Assembly: GCA_948470475.1 (NCBI GenBank)
Contig: OX419335.1
Span: forward strand, 41,096,525 to 41,160,524
From: Galaxea fascicularis
Taxonomy: Eukaryota > Cnidaria > Anthozoa > Scleractinia > Euphylliidae
DNA length: 64,000 nt
Direction of reading: 5' to 3'
The position numbers and the translations under genes were made by a program. Below the pieces are notes generated by a model that worked only from the letters and a program-made list of their open reading frames with translations, ran no database searches and was not told where the DNA came from. Shown piece after piece: positions 11,087-24,300 of the stretch (position 1 is its first letter; each line of letters begins with the position of its first letter).

Positions 11087-11126
11087 CTGATGATGACTTC
11101 CGCTCAGGTTGTCGAAACGTCAGTCA
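11087..11126 (+). ncRNA. Hammerhead-ribozyme-like motif of Penelope type
   Basis: CTGATGA at 11087-11093 matches the CUGANGA core. GAC..CC..GG..GTC can pair as stem II with a TT/TT internal loop. GAAAC-GTC follows at 11114-11121. Stem I is weak and one extra T follows the core. The downstream sequence CAGTCCTTTTCAGGACTACA is a repeat linked to Penelope-like elements in marine invertebrates (recalled, not searched). Confidence 0.4.
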
Positions 11127-11189
11127 ATGTCACCACAAACAGTCCTTTTCAGGACTACACTCACCCGGACGATTAAACTCCACTTAATT

Positions 11190-14100
11190 ATGTTTCTTCT
11201 TTCTTGAATGTGCTATGTTTTTTTAAGTTATTTTTTATTTCTTGAAATTGGGAGCTAAAGCTCCGCCTCCCCCCGCCCCCCCCCCCTCCTCCTTCCCCGA
11301 ATTTCCACCGGTTCCGCCGTGTCCCTGAGGTGGGTTGACCTCAACACTGTAACCTCAACACTGACGTGATTTCAAAGAGGACATGGATAGCTTCTTCCGC
11401 ATTAAACTGTTCCTGAACTTGATCATGCGTTGGTCTGCACCAAGCAGATCTCCGTCTCAACTACAGCACTTGACGAAATCATTTTATTCAATCTAAGATG
11501 GCACATATCCCAAGTCGGAAGAAACAAATGAGTGAATGCTGAGTGCTACTAAAGTGCCATGCGCCACTTACGAATTGCTTTAAGCCTCTTTATCAACACG
11601 AGGCTAGGTGCCCACTAGTCTTTTTCCTTTGAAAATATCAAGTTATCCCGATGAAAAACTTTGCAAGGGGACCTCCTTTGAAGAAGAGGCGAAAATGGCC
11701 GACTATGAGTATTTTACTCTAAACATTCTTTACATTTTCCTTATCTGGGGGCTACCTCCTCCCCCGATTCGTACGCTTTGGAAAACGAGATAAAAGTTGT
11801 TTTTTTGGAGCTACTCTTACTCAAACCTGAGCTAACTAACAAGCATGCCACTCAAATATAATAGGCAACCAAACACTCAAAAAAATAGTAATGAAAAAAA
11901 ATAATTTTAATAGTTCATCTTCAACAATTAACACCATAAATAACCTACACGTGAAGATGTTACATGCCATTGAAAATACAGCCAACCAGAATTAAGAAAG
12001 CCGTTGCATATTCCATTGAACTCCCATAGTACTCTGCGCTAAATGTATTTAGTAACCATACACCATCGAATATCCCACCTCTGGCTTGTATTTTCTTTGC
12101 GGAGTCACTTGCCTAAAGGTCCGTGTATAAACCAAAAAAATAGTACAAGTGACTCGTGAAAGCATTACATATCAACTGTTTACACTAACATAAATAACAT
12201 TCACGCCGAGCTTTTGAAATTTCTTTTATTTTAGAATTTCTGATTATTCTGTACACTGAACATAACAGGAGCAAGGAATTAAGGCTCACTTATTGCCTTT
12301 AGGAATATTATTTACACTCCTTAACAATATTATTTCTTATACAACTAGGCAGTCAATACTGTTTAAATTATGGGAATGGAATATTTATTCAATGAATCTC
12401 CATTTATTGAAAACGAATAGTCTTTTTAGTATTTTTTTTCAATTTGACTAACATGTTTTTACTAGAGACCCTTTGTTGTAAGACGTCTTTGAGAATATAA
12501 TGTTAATAAATAAGAATATCACACGAAAGCTCTTAGACCTGTCTTTATTTCCAAGGGCGATCATCAAAATTTCAATTCTCCTTACCAGATACATGTGCAA
12601 CGTTGCCAAAAATGCCAAAATCAACTCAAAAGTTATTGTTTTGATGAACTGCTTAATTCTTCCAGCTACTATTGAGAGGTTTTATGGCGATCTAGTAAGA
12701 AGAATGGCCATTTCAATTTTGGAAACAAGAGTCATCTTGGTTATTTCAGTAGAACATTGATTACCACTTATTTAATGCTTCTTTCTAGTTCATCTGAATA
12801 AGATAAGAACTGTAGATTAATTCATTTAGGTCATTTTGACCCTTTAACTCCCAAAGACATACCTCGACAATGTGGTTCTAACTTTAGTGTCTGAATGAAA
12901 TCCTAAGGCCCGTCTCCTCATGCATGCATTGTTGGTCTTACTGTACAATGTGCCTGGTGATGAATTGCATAGTACGAACGGTCTTTCAGATAAGACCTAC
13001 TAGGAAATACATTCCCATTTTTTTTTTTTTTTTTTTTTACATTTTAGTCTATGGATGAAATCCTGAAGTGTGACTATCCAATTAAAAGCGCTTGATGAGT
13101 TGCGTGACCTCATAAACGCTGTGAAAAACGGTTTTTATGTTGATCAAAGCCAAAATGAAAGAATCGTATGGTATTAGTACTTTGGGTTGTGGTTAAATTC
13201 CCAAATTGACGTAACTGAGTTACAGTCTCCGTAGTTTCTGCTCTAAAAGGTAGCCAAACGTATCTCGTATGCTGGTGGGATCTTTACAAAGAAAGAGAAT
13301 GCGCACCACAATCACGTAGTGAGAAGTTTGGAAAAGGCAAACTCCAGCTTTGGCAATCTTTAGAGTTAAAGAGCTAAACGTGAATTAAAAATCAGAGTCA
13401 AGGTCTGTAAACTGCTATTAATATACGTTGTACCAATGCGCTGCTGCCTCGTCAGAATCTGTAACAAAATAATTTTCGAAATTAGGCTGAGAGTCTTAAG
13501 CGAACCTCCCTATAACTGAGCTATAAGAAACGAGCAACTCTGAATAAATAACAATTTAGAGACGACTCCTTAGAGGGTGTCTCCGAATACTCTTTTATTA
13601 CCTAGTTTTTTTGGTACTTTAAACTCTTAAAAGTAAAAATTAACCTAGAAACTGGCACCAATTTGGCGCAAAATTCAAACTGAGAAACCGGGGACATTTC
13701 ACTCAGCGTCTACTGCAAAATATCTTGAAAAGTTTCGTACTTCTGGATCGCAAGCTTGGAGAGCAATTGTTTTCGAAATTAATGGAAACGCGAGTCACAT
13801 TATGTTTTACGCCACCATCATTGCTTTCTCAGGATATTGCATTAAAACGTAAACATTGTAAAGTTCATGGAACATTTAGTAGTTATTTCTTTATATTTCC
13901 TTACTCAAATTTTGTTTTACTGGATTGCAAAACCGATTGATTTTGTCTCGTAAATCACGTAATTTTTTTCAATACTCACAAAGAAGCAACATATTAGTTA
14001 GTTGCTGCAATACCGCAGTGTTACCAACGACAAATATTAATTCTGATTAAAGAAGGCTGTTTTGTTCACGTTTCCGTTTCTAAAAAGTTGAAAGTTGTGA

Positions 14101-14491
14101 AACCAAATACAACGTTAACAGGAAGCTTTTTAAAGCAAATGAATTAAAACTGAAATAGTTTCGACCCCTCTAATACATATACACTGTAAACACATAAACT
14201 CTGACAAATAATGAGTGTATTCATTTGTTAACAAAATACAAAAGAAATCAGTAAAAAATACGTTTAAGGATGCTATTTGTTTTGCCGTGAAAGTATTCAA
14301 AATGAGCTCTAACGAAACAATAAATAAGTAAAAACTTAATAAATGACATATACTAATGTACTAACGAACTACAATATTTTATAGTGACTTCACACTGCCC
14401 AACCTGATGCTCCCAAAATATCGTAATTTCGCGTCAATGCTGTTTGAAAACACCAAAATGGGCACCGCGCAAAAGTCTAAATTAGAATAAA
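11190..14491. other. Lmx1 3' UTR and flanking non-coding DNA
   Basis: There is no recognisable gene. A poly(C) run at 11272-11287 and a poly(T) run at 13018-13038 are present. Part of 13.6-14.49 kb is probably the Lmx1 3' UTR. Confidence 0.45.
13594..13599 (-). terminator. Candidate Lmx1 poly(A) signal
   Basis: This is the first AATAAA read on the minus strand downstream of the Lmx1 stop, implying a 3' UTR of about 0.9 kb. Several more AATAAA hexamers follow further downstream, so the true site is uncertain. Confidence 0.25.
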
Positions 14492-14865
14492 TTAAAAGGA
14501 ATTAATCATGTCATGCATAAGTTCTAAGTGATTCTGACCATTGTGATTTGTTGCCGGGGGATATCCGCCTATATCCCCCGGATTAAACTGCTGGGGTCGC
14601 ATCATACATTCGTCGATGCTTTGTAACCCATGCTCCAGGGACATCTCTCCAGATTCCATGTGGTTGAGCGGTGCTTGGTACGGAGCTTGAAACTGCGGTG
14701 GTGCCATCATTGGTCCCATGTGATTTTGCATATGTTGGTATTGAGGCGGAAGCATTCCATAAGGAGGGGGTTGGGAACCTGGGAGTTGCGAGGGAGGGGA
14801 GAGTGATGGAGGGAGATCTAAACTGTCCCTGTCAGCTCGTCTTATTTTGTCTCTAGGACTTGATG
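14492..14865 (-). CDS. Lmx1: Lmx1 terminal exon, C-terminal activation-type tail
   Basis: The acceptor TTTTTAG before 14865 opens with CA, completing a TCA serine codon with the last T of the previous exon. It encodes [20 protein letters not shown], then [18 protein letters not shown] and repeated Met/Pro/Gln, and ends HDMINSF with TAA at 14492-14494. LMX1 proteins likewise end in a Pro/Gln-rich tail with LQSID-like sequence; here GLQSIDECM is present. Confidence 0.85.
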
Positions 14866-17800
14866 CTAAAAAGAAAACAACAGTTTTGTTTATAAATGAC
14901 TTCAGTTTAAAACGCTGTAGACACGTTAAGCTAACCGACAACATGGGTTATAACGGAGCAGATATTTACGAAATCTAGAATGCGAAAATTTAATTGGTAT
15001 TGAGACAGTCATTAATGCAAATGCGGCCGTAACACTACTGAAACAGAGACCTGAAAAAATTTCAGGCTCTGAGCGAGATTCGAACCCACGACCTCTGCGA
15101 TGCCGGTGCAGTGCTCTCCCAACTGAGCTATCAAAGCCACATGAGAGGGGGTTCGAATCCCGCTCAGAGCCTGAAATTTTTTCAGGTCTCTCTTTCAGTA
15201 GTGTTACGGCCGCATTTGCATTAATGACTGTCTCACTAGAATTGCTACTGATGGACAACTAACTTTCATTCTTTACTACACTTGGGCCAAGTATAACGTT
15301 CACATGTAAAGGGCTAACCCGCATACGATTGCTCTCATGTGGCTTTGATAGCTCAGTTGGGAGAGCACTCCACCGGCATCGCAGAGGTCGTGGGTTCGAA
15401 TCCCGCTCAGAGCCTGAAATTTTGTCAGGTCTCTCTTTCAGTAGTGTTACGGCCGCATTTGCATTAATGACTGTCTCACTAGAATTGCTACTGATGGACA
15501 ACTAACTTTCATTAATTGGTAATGTTCACTTGTAATGTCTATTTTTCATCCTTATTCTAATACGTAAGAAGGTTGAAACCTTGAAAACAGACCGTGATTC
15601 TACAGAAAACAATTTTTTAAGGAAGCCTCACTGTAAACAAATGATCTTGCAGAATATTGCCGGATTGAATGAAAGGTCCTCGAGGTAAATAAGAGAATAT
15701 AAGCCAAACGAAAATGAAAAACAGCTTACATTTTCCATCTTTGGTCTTCTTTAGACTTCTTTGTCGATTGCTCACTCTGCAGCTGGCGGCTCCATCTGAT
15801 TCAGGGTTGTTTCTTCTTGCGAGCTTTTTAATCTGTGAAAAAGAGACAACTGCGTTCAGTTTATGAAGAGCGCAAATGTATTTTGCCAATTCATAATTAC
15901 GAACCAAAGAAAAAGATTTATCAGTTGACTGTGTGTTAAAGCAAGTACGAAGTAGTCAATACTTTTAGTTTGGGTACATATATACGTTGTGCCGCGTCGC
16001 ACTATAAACACGTACAAGTGGTGGAACAGAGAATTAACTCTGTTCCACCACTTGTACGTGTTTATAGTGCTACGTGGCACAACATATATATGTACCCTTA
16101 CTTTCTCTTCGCCGCGATTCACCATCGTAATCGTCCCCGACTTTCTCTGTCCGACCTCGTAGCTTAGTCGGCAGAGCAACAGTAGATCTAATCCGGAGGT
16201 CGTGGGTTCGATTCCCACCGAGGTCATAAGAATTTTTCTTTACCTCGTGTGGTTCCCTGACACCCTCTCCTAGGGCTAACGCCCGGTGGGTTTTTCATGG
16301 GTTTCTCTTAGCACTTTAATTTACACTTTAGAGTTGATTCTCTGTTCCACCACTGGTACTTTTAGTTTACTGAGCTTGACTTTTAGTTGCCAAACAATGA
16401 GAATCTAAGTTTCTCGGAGGCAAACCGTAAACTATTTCAGCAAAGTAACCATAAATATCAATGGAGACAAATCGACTTTGCGCCACCCAGTTTTAACACT
16501 ATTACTTAGGCAAACATTCATTAAGATATCTCGGTCCCAAATTGTGGAGTAAATTATCTACAAAGGAGAGGTTTGCGAACAACGTTCAGACTTTTAAATC
16601 ACAAATAAGAAAGCGTGATCTACGGAGCATCTTACAAGATGGACCCATTGGCTGCTATCTGTGTATTTCTTTGATTGCTTGTTTACAAATTACTTATGGC
16701 CATTGGCGAATTTTAATTTTTAATTCTTCACACATGTACAGTTTACAGTCTAGTTGTAATTTCATATACCCTTCAAATGTCTTGTAATTAAGGTAACATT
16801 TTTCTTAAGAGCTACTTTGTTTAGTCTGTAATTAGGTGTCCCCTATTAGCAGACGGATTTTCCTCTGCTAGATGTTTTATCGACAGTTAATAAAGTTTAT
16901 TGTTATTATTATTGTTATTATTATTATTATTATTATTATCGTATCTCTAACAAAATTCTCGATTCTGATTGGTTCTGCGCGCGCCTATTTGTCGCGTAAG
17001 TGGCGCGCGATCACGTGGGTGTCCAATTATCCAGGTATCCAATTAAACTTTTTATAATTGGATACCTGTAATATTTATTGGACACCTACGCCATTCGCGC
17101 GTCAATTACGTGCGCTTTAATGGCTTACTCCATGTTTTACTACTGTTTGTAAGACTCTTGGAATCGTTCATGTTGCAACTTTAAACGTCCGAGAGATGTT
17201 TAGTGTTCCCGAGATTACAGCCTTCTGCATGTTATAAAGAACTCCCTTACTCTTACTTCCGACCAACTCCCTCAACTCGACTTCTAAGTCTCCATCCCCC
17301 TAATATGTCCATTATGATGTTATATTGTTTCACTTTGTATCCTTAGTATTTCTGCTTTAATTCCCAGCGAAGCGGTCCGTACTTCGTAGTCTTCTCCTCC
17401 TTTTTCTCCCGATTTGTAACCCATGGGCAACTCATCTCCAGCGTGATGACTCGCTTTGACACGTGGTCAATAATGCGTGCATCCACTCTGTTGGCTCTAA
17501 CTTCTTGGTGCTCCGCGAATGGAGGGACATCCCAGAATGCTGGCACGTTGTTCGACTCGTACACTGGTTTCGGTTTCATTGGCGAGTACCATGGTGGCAC
17601 TGAGTCTACAAGGCCTAAGTCTTGCAAAATCTCGAAGAAAAGGATCTTCAGGGCTGCATTGTGTCGGGTAGTGTACTTGTTCTGTGCAAGGGCGGTACAA
17701 CCAGCCAGGACATGGATGTCACTTTCAGGGGCTTTATTACATAACCTGCACATCACCTCGCCCGTCGTGTCCGTGTGCGTTTTCTGGCAGGCATACAGCC

Positions 17801-18260
17801 TCGTAGGTAATAACTGCTCGTAGAGCTCAAACATCCCTTCCACTGTATGTGTTGGGCATAGTTTCTAACCGCTTAACCATCAGAAACATCCATCGAAATT
17901 AAGGCTCTTATCTTCCCTTCTCATGGAGGTTAGTTTCCCTTGCTAGCTCTGTTCATGTGCCGCTTCCCATGTCTTTTGTTCCAAACCCCTTCTCAACTCT
18001 GCCTTCAGTTTCTCTGCTGTTATCACCTCTTCACTATCATGCTTTATGCATGATAGTTATTATTATTATGCAGCAGTAAAAACTATCTGTATGCTATACA
18101 GTTAAAAGGAACACAGGGCGCCAAGGCGTGGCCTGTGCTCCGGCTAGTGAAACTAGAGTTAAAAGGTAGTGTGCAATTGAAAAGTAAGGTTAAAACATGT
18201 ATATGTATATAAATAATAAATAATATATTATAATAATAATAATAATAATTATTATTATTA

Positions 18261-18309
<49 letters not shown>

Positions 18310-21300
18310 AGCAACAAACGCAAAAATAGAACAAATCTGAAACACTACCTTTACATGGAGTGGTTCTTAATTAAGTGTTGCAAAAGCTAAACTAAAGCAA
18401 TTACTCTGATTAATGATGGAGATGAAGACAGTTCAATGAACCAAACTGAATTTGAGATAATTACACACAACCGGCACCAAGCGCGGGAAAATGCGGGCGT
18501 GGAACTTGCGATTGGTTTTGGTCTTGCTTCTCATTGGCTGAGAAAGTGGCCCGAGTTTTGTCAACCAATCACAGAGCGAAGCAGAGAAAAACCAAACCGC
18601 TCTACAAAACACTAAGCAACTATCACAGTTACCTTAGCTCTCTGATTTTGAAACCAGACTTGGACAACACGTACACTCAGTCCCGTTTCTCTTGAAAGCT
18701 CTTCTCTAACCTTTTATCAAAAGGAACAAAAATGTAAAATAACAGCATCACTTACGAAAAGCCTAGGAGAATAGGAGAAGTGAGAGGACGTGCCCTTTCC
18801 TCTACCACCCCTCCCATAATCTTTACCTGAGATTTTTTTTCAAGTGGTTCATAACGGAGATGCTAATGGGCCAGTCACATTGAACATCAATTGAACCCTA
18901 ACCTGCTTCATCGGAGTTGCATTCTCACATTTAACAAGAAGTATGACGAATTCGACATATCACGAACGAGGAAGAATACGACACATTGCTATGCAACTCA
19001 GCTACAATTTACTCCTAAAGTTACAAAATTACATGGGAAATGTTTATGGTGTTTTTTCACTCATCCTGTGGTCTTGACAACTACGAAAATATATCCGAAT
19101 TACAAAATATTTGTAGTTTCCCATGTCACTGACTTGTTCGGTCCTGTCACTTCAACTCGAGACAACGCGTTACACGAAGTACCACAGTGTAAAACTATTC
19201 TAAGCATGCCTTTTATGTGGCACAGTGCGTTGGTAATTACTAAAAACACCTTAGCTTGACCGGCTAAGGAAGTTGCATTTGAATAAACACTGCTAAGGAT
19301 TTATCCACAGACTGAATTGTGGAACCAGCGTCAGTTTGGTAAACATTTTAACTGGAAAATACTGCCCTTTGAATGGTTAACAACTTACGATTTCCACAAC
19401 TAAACGAAAGAGCCGCATCATGTGGCTAAACGTTTAAATCACGCATGAAAATAACACGTTTACTCTCTTCAGAACAACCAAATCTTCGCTACCACACTTT
19501 ATCCTAGTAATCTGAAAATAGCTTACCTTTCTACAAGGCTTGGAGCTAATTTCAAAAGCAGATTTAAATATTTTTCTCTGTTGACTTGTAAGTATAGTTC
19601 TGGGCCGTTTCGGTCCTTTTTTATCGTCATTTTCATCATCAGCTATCACTGAAGAGTCGTCGGAATCTGAATTCTCAGCTTTTTCTATTTTGGTTTCTTT
19701 TTCGGTCTTGAAACTGTTGTTAACAACATCTACAAAGAAAAAAGAGATGGCAATGTTATACGTAAGTCAACACTCCACGAGAAAGCGACTGAAGTGAGCC
19801 GGGTATGAATGAATGTGAGATGCAGCCATCGCAATTATTCCGGGATTATTTGATAAACTTATTCAGTAGAAAAATGAAATAAAAAATTCAAGTTTGCCCG
19901 GTTTTCGAACTGTGACTGTTCTAAAGATCGGGTGCAGTACACTATCCAACTACGCTGATCAAACCAGATAAAGAGTATGTTAGTGTGCTTTTTATTTTTT
20001 ATTACAAACAAGAGATGCTTATTGTAGGCTCACTGGTGATGTTTGACACTTGAAACGTATCAGCGCTTCGGTTGAAATAGTGAAAAAAATTGTCCGCACT
20101 GAAGAAGGGTCATTTAGGTGGTTTTCACGTTAGGTCATCGCCGCCATGCTGGTGGACGGTAAACGATACCTCTCTCATTAGCTCGTTTTGTTCGTCCATC
20201 AGCATTTGTACATTTCACCATTGTTATCTGTGTCTCTAGAGGTTGGCTGCAAACCACCTATACTTGAAACGTCTGTGTTTTTAAGAGACTTTTGACACTT
20301 TCGAAATATATTTTTCACTCAATTTCAACCGAACCACCGGCTGAGATGTTTATTGTAGCTTATGTGGATCTCGCGCCTGCAACGAAAAATAGACACTGCT
20401 CCTGTCCATGAACAATGATGTCAAAAGGCCCAAACCCTTTTCACTTTAAAAAGACTTTCAACTGAGTTCCATAAAACCAAAAGACGTAGACAGCGCATTG
20501 AACCAATCAAAATTTGAAGCAATTATATGTTACCAGCGCGACGCGGGAAAATGTGCGCATGCAATCAAGTCACGATTATTTAACTTCCCATTGGTTGAAA
20601 AGTGGCGCGAGTTTTGACAACCAATCACAGAGCCAGAACTGGACGAAACCAAAGCAACCAATAATTACTTTCGAGGCTCAACTAAAATTCGCTCTAACAT
20701 GTGAGTGTATTAAGAAGATTTGGAATTTAAAACTAAAGGATACTTACATGTAACTATTCAGTTATTTCAAACAATAAGTAACTTGAAAAGATGATTTGTC
20801 ATTTGAGGAAAGATATTTGTTGAACCATTCAGTTTTCATGACTGACAAGAATAAAAAGATATCGACAAATCGGATCAAAACGAGAAACTCACTTTCTTGC
20901 TGTTGTTTGCGAGGCGGGCTGGAAGATGATCCTTTGGCCGGAAGCTTGCCATAGTCCTCCCTACAGTATAATTTATTCTCTTTCAGAGCAAATTCCTGCC
21001 CCTTTTCAAGCCGGTGGCCGCACATTGTACAAACGAAGCACTGAATATGATAGACGTTTCCTAAAGCACGCATCACAAACTCGTTCGCTGGTATTGTCGT
21101 CTTGCAACCACTGCATTTTGTTCCATACACCCTTAGAAAAAAACGGATAGTAATTACAAATAGGTACGACATGAGAAGCGTTCAAACAACAAAGGCTTTA
21201 TTCACTATATCCATGAGCTTTCATCTCTCCCAATAAGAGGCTTATCCAAAACTAGAAATAAGGGGGAGGGGTGGGGTGGTGTGGAGCACGTGGAAGGAGG

Positions 21301-24300
21301 GGGGGGCTCTCAAAATCTTTGTAAACCTTCCGCTGACCCTGAGTGCCAACAGATAGTAATAGAAGACATGGCTATGATTAAATCTGTTGGTAAACAGAAA
21401 TTGTTACAATGATTTGTAGCAAAATCTTCACAAAGTACAAAGAACAAAGTTTCAACAGTAGCATACGATTTTCCAGATGCTATTCGATGTGAAATATACC
21501 AGTGTTTTCACTCTTTTCCCTAAGCCTAATTTTACCAAATAATGTAGTCAGTTAATCGGTTCAGTTTTGGGTTAATTTTTTTTATTGTTCTCGTAAGCGA
21601 CTACCACTTTGTCGTGCACCAAGGGTGGTCGCTTACGGGAGAGTTGACTGTTTTTATATAAACTTAGAAATATCATTTGCAGCTTCGCATATTCTTCTCT
21701 AGTGTCAAATTATGTTAATGCTATGATGTACTTGTCATAATTTTTTCCAAATTCGTGGTGACCAACTGAGCATTGTATTTCCGGCTTATAGGTCTTGTGC
21801 GTGTTGAGCTCAGTGCCATTCGAAGCAATATTTGAAACTGGAGTTGGCGCGAAAATATGCTCGGATATTTGTCCGCGGACATTATCTGTTCCTAGAAGTG
21901 AACAATTTTCCGAGAGCGAAGCTCAAGGAAAATTGTGAGCTCCGAGGAACTGATAATGCCCAAGGACAAATATCCAAGCACATTTTTAAAGCCAAATAGA
22001 GACTATTGTGTTTATTATCCTTCAAATGTTTTTCACAACGTGCATTTGGGGAACATCACTGGATATCCCCCAGATTTAGCTGGTGAATATTCAGTTAGAC
22101 CAATCGCGTGCGAGCGAAAATCTTTGATGGATTGAACAAAGTTATTCTAATCATTTCACCTGCGAATGGATCTCAAAATGAGATGATCCAAACGAAAGTT
22201 GTTGAGCAATTCAATGTGTTTAACATTTTGTATCCGCAAGTGAAAATATAAGAAAATCACTCAAAATAAAAACGGTTCTGTCTAGTTCTTGTCCACCAGT
22301 ATCATGTTTAGACAAGATAGCAGCAATTTGCATAGTCCAGCAGGTAAAATAATAAAATGTCGGTGTGATAAAAGTTCTACTGAGATAATTCAGACATGTA
22401 AAGGACTAATATAACAAGCCGCAGTGAACTTCTGTGAATACAGATTTGAAATTTTATTGCTGCGTTGATTTCATAAAAATTCTGACTCGGGATCGATATA
22501 ACTATGAAACTTTGTTCAACTCAAAGAAAGACAAATTATTTAAGATTTTCTCTTCCACCAATTTTCTTTTTTTCCTTTTTTTTATTATTTCGTCTTTCAC
22601 AGTAAGCGAGCAGTTTGGTTGTAACTCAAATTAGTGGCGGAGCCAGTTGTATGCCAAATAGAACGGTTTTCGTTTCGTTTGTGTTAACAACAACCTGTAT
22701 TTGACCACGTTTCGGTAGACGTAGATAAAGAGCAATATTATTGTCCTGTTCAGCTGTTTAAATAACCACTTAAGTTATCATGTCTGTGGCCAGGATTTTT
22801 TATTTACGCTTAGATATCTCATTTTGTATTTGTTTACAAACCTGCTGTGAAAACCAAACTTGAAATGTGCAACTCGATGGGCAAAGATCTATCCAATTTT
22901 GGTGTTACTGCGTTTTTTCTTTGCCTTTGTGAGATTAAAACGTTACAAAACGTCTCTTGCCTTCTAAACGTAAAAGCGTGCCGCTTAATAATTTCATTTC
23001 CCTGTCTTGGAGCAGTTAATCAAATGTTTTGGGTTGTAAAGACGTAACTGTGTAACGGGCAAGTGCTAGCAACTTGAGCAAGCAGATCGTCAATATCACT
23101 TTCTCACTCTTGTCAACATACTACCCTTAAAACAAACATATAAATTTATTTTTTTCCGCCATTAGTTTAGCGATGCTAATGTTGTTATATGTTCTCTTTT
23201 TTGTGAACATTAGGAGCCAAAACCTCTTCGTTAATTCAAAACGAGTTGGCTGGGAAATAAATTAGACTATGCTCCGATTTAGGTGGCTTTGTTCGCAAAT
23301 TAAAGGACTCCGCATTGGATTAGAGTTTGTCTGATTCTCAACCCTTATTATTCATTTAAAACATATTCTGGTTTAGAGTGGACGCATAATCGTAGGAAGA
23401 TTTTAATAAATTATTCGACCAAAAAAGCGAATCAACTCTTGATAAGTTGATTCGTTCAGCGTAACATTGTCCTATTGAGCAAACGGGTTCAAAATTAGCC
23501 TTCATCAGTTCGAGTCAATGAATTTAAGTAGAGGGAAGAGAAAAACGAAACAAAATTCAATGCCAACTTGGTAGCATAATTAAGGTTGTAATGGCTTCCA
23601 CAAACAAATGGTGGTGAATTCATTGTATATCTAAAAATGTCACCGAACAACGCGCTCAGCTATGAGTTAAGTTAAATTTGTGATTTCTCCCAATTTTTGT
23701 GCAGAGTTCAGCCGCAGCTGCCATGGTTCTTATGTTTAGGATCCCAAAGCACAATGTGACCATTCCAAATTAGGAGCTGTCGAGAGAATCTTGTTCGAGG
23801 TTTTTTCAGTTTTTAGAAACGTAAACAGATCCAGTTGGTAAAAAAAGAGATTTGAATGATTTTCTTTTTTTAATATTCCATCTAGGACACCAGAATTCTG
23901 TCTTTTAACGTAACAGATGCAAGATTCGGTTAAGATGAAACATGCTTGGCACGTAAAAATATAAACTAACTTATGCCTGGTTATTAAATTTTCTTTGAGA
24001 CCTCAAAGTTCATTCAGTAAATAATTTAATAAACGAGGTAAACTCTTTTTTTATACGAACGTCTAATTTTGGAGCTGAGGCTAAACATTCTTATATATAT
24101 TTTTTGCGATTTGAGCCTGAAAACGTTCTAAAAGTGTTCTTAAGTTACATGGTACACACACGACGTCACGCCTACCAAATGGTGGTAAATTTAGATTTTC
24201 ACAACGCGACATAAAGTCACCAGATTTTGCAATGAAAACGTAGAAAAAGTTCATTTGTACATAGAGTACTACTCATTTAAAAGAAAATATATGAGCAAAA

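Noticed and set aside
15341..15414. Functional tRNA gene (anticodon GGC-like)
   Set aside because: Acceptor, D and T arms pair, but the anticodon stem is broken, U33 is absent, and the sequence is part of a multi-copy SINE with a common tail.
14926..15501. Minus-strand open frames [18 protein letters not shown]...
   Set aside because: The two frames start identically because they are translations of SINE copies; no real protein.
16153..16225. Functional tRNA gene
   Set aside because: Perfect acceptor and T stems, but the anticodon stem does not pair. It is a SINE head.
17443..17823. 126-codon plus-strand protein
   Set aside because: It is the reverse-strand shadow of the R2-type retrotransposon endonuclease, whose minus frame has clear zinc-knuckle and endonuclease motifs.
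18083..18334. Asn/Tyr-rich minus-strand protein
   Set aside because: It is translation of the (TAA/ATT)n microsatellite.
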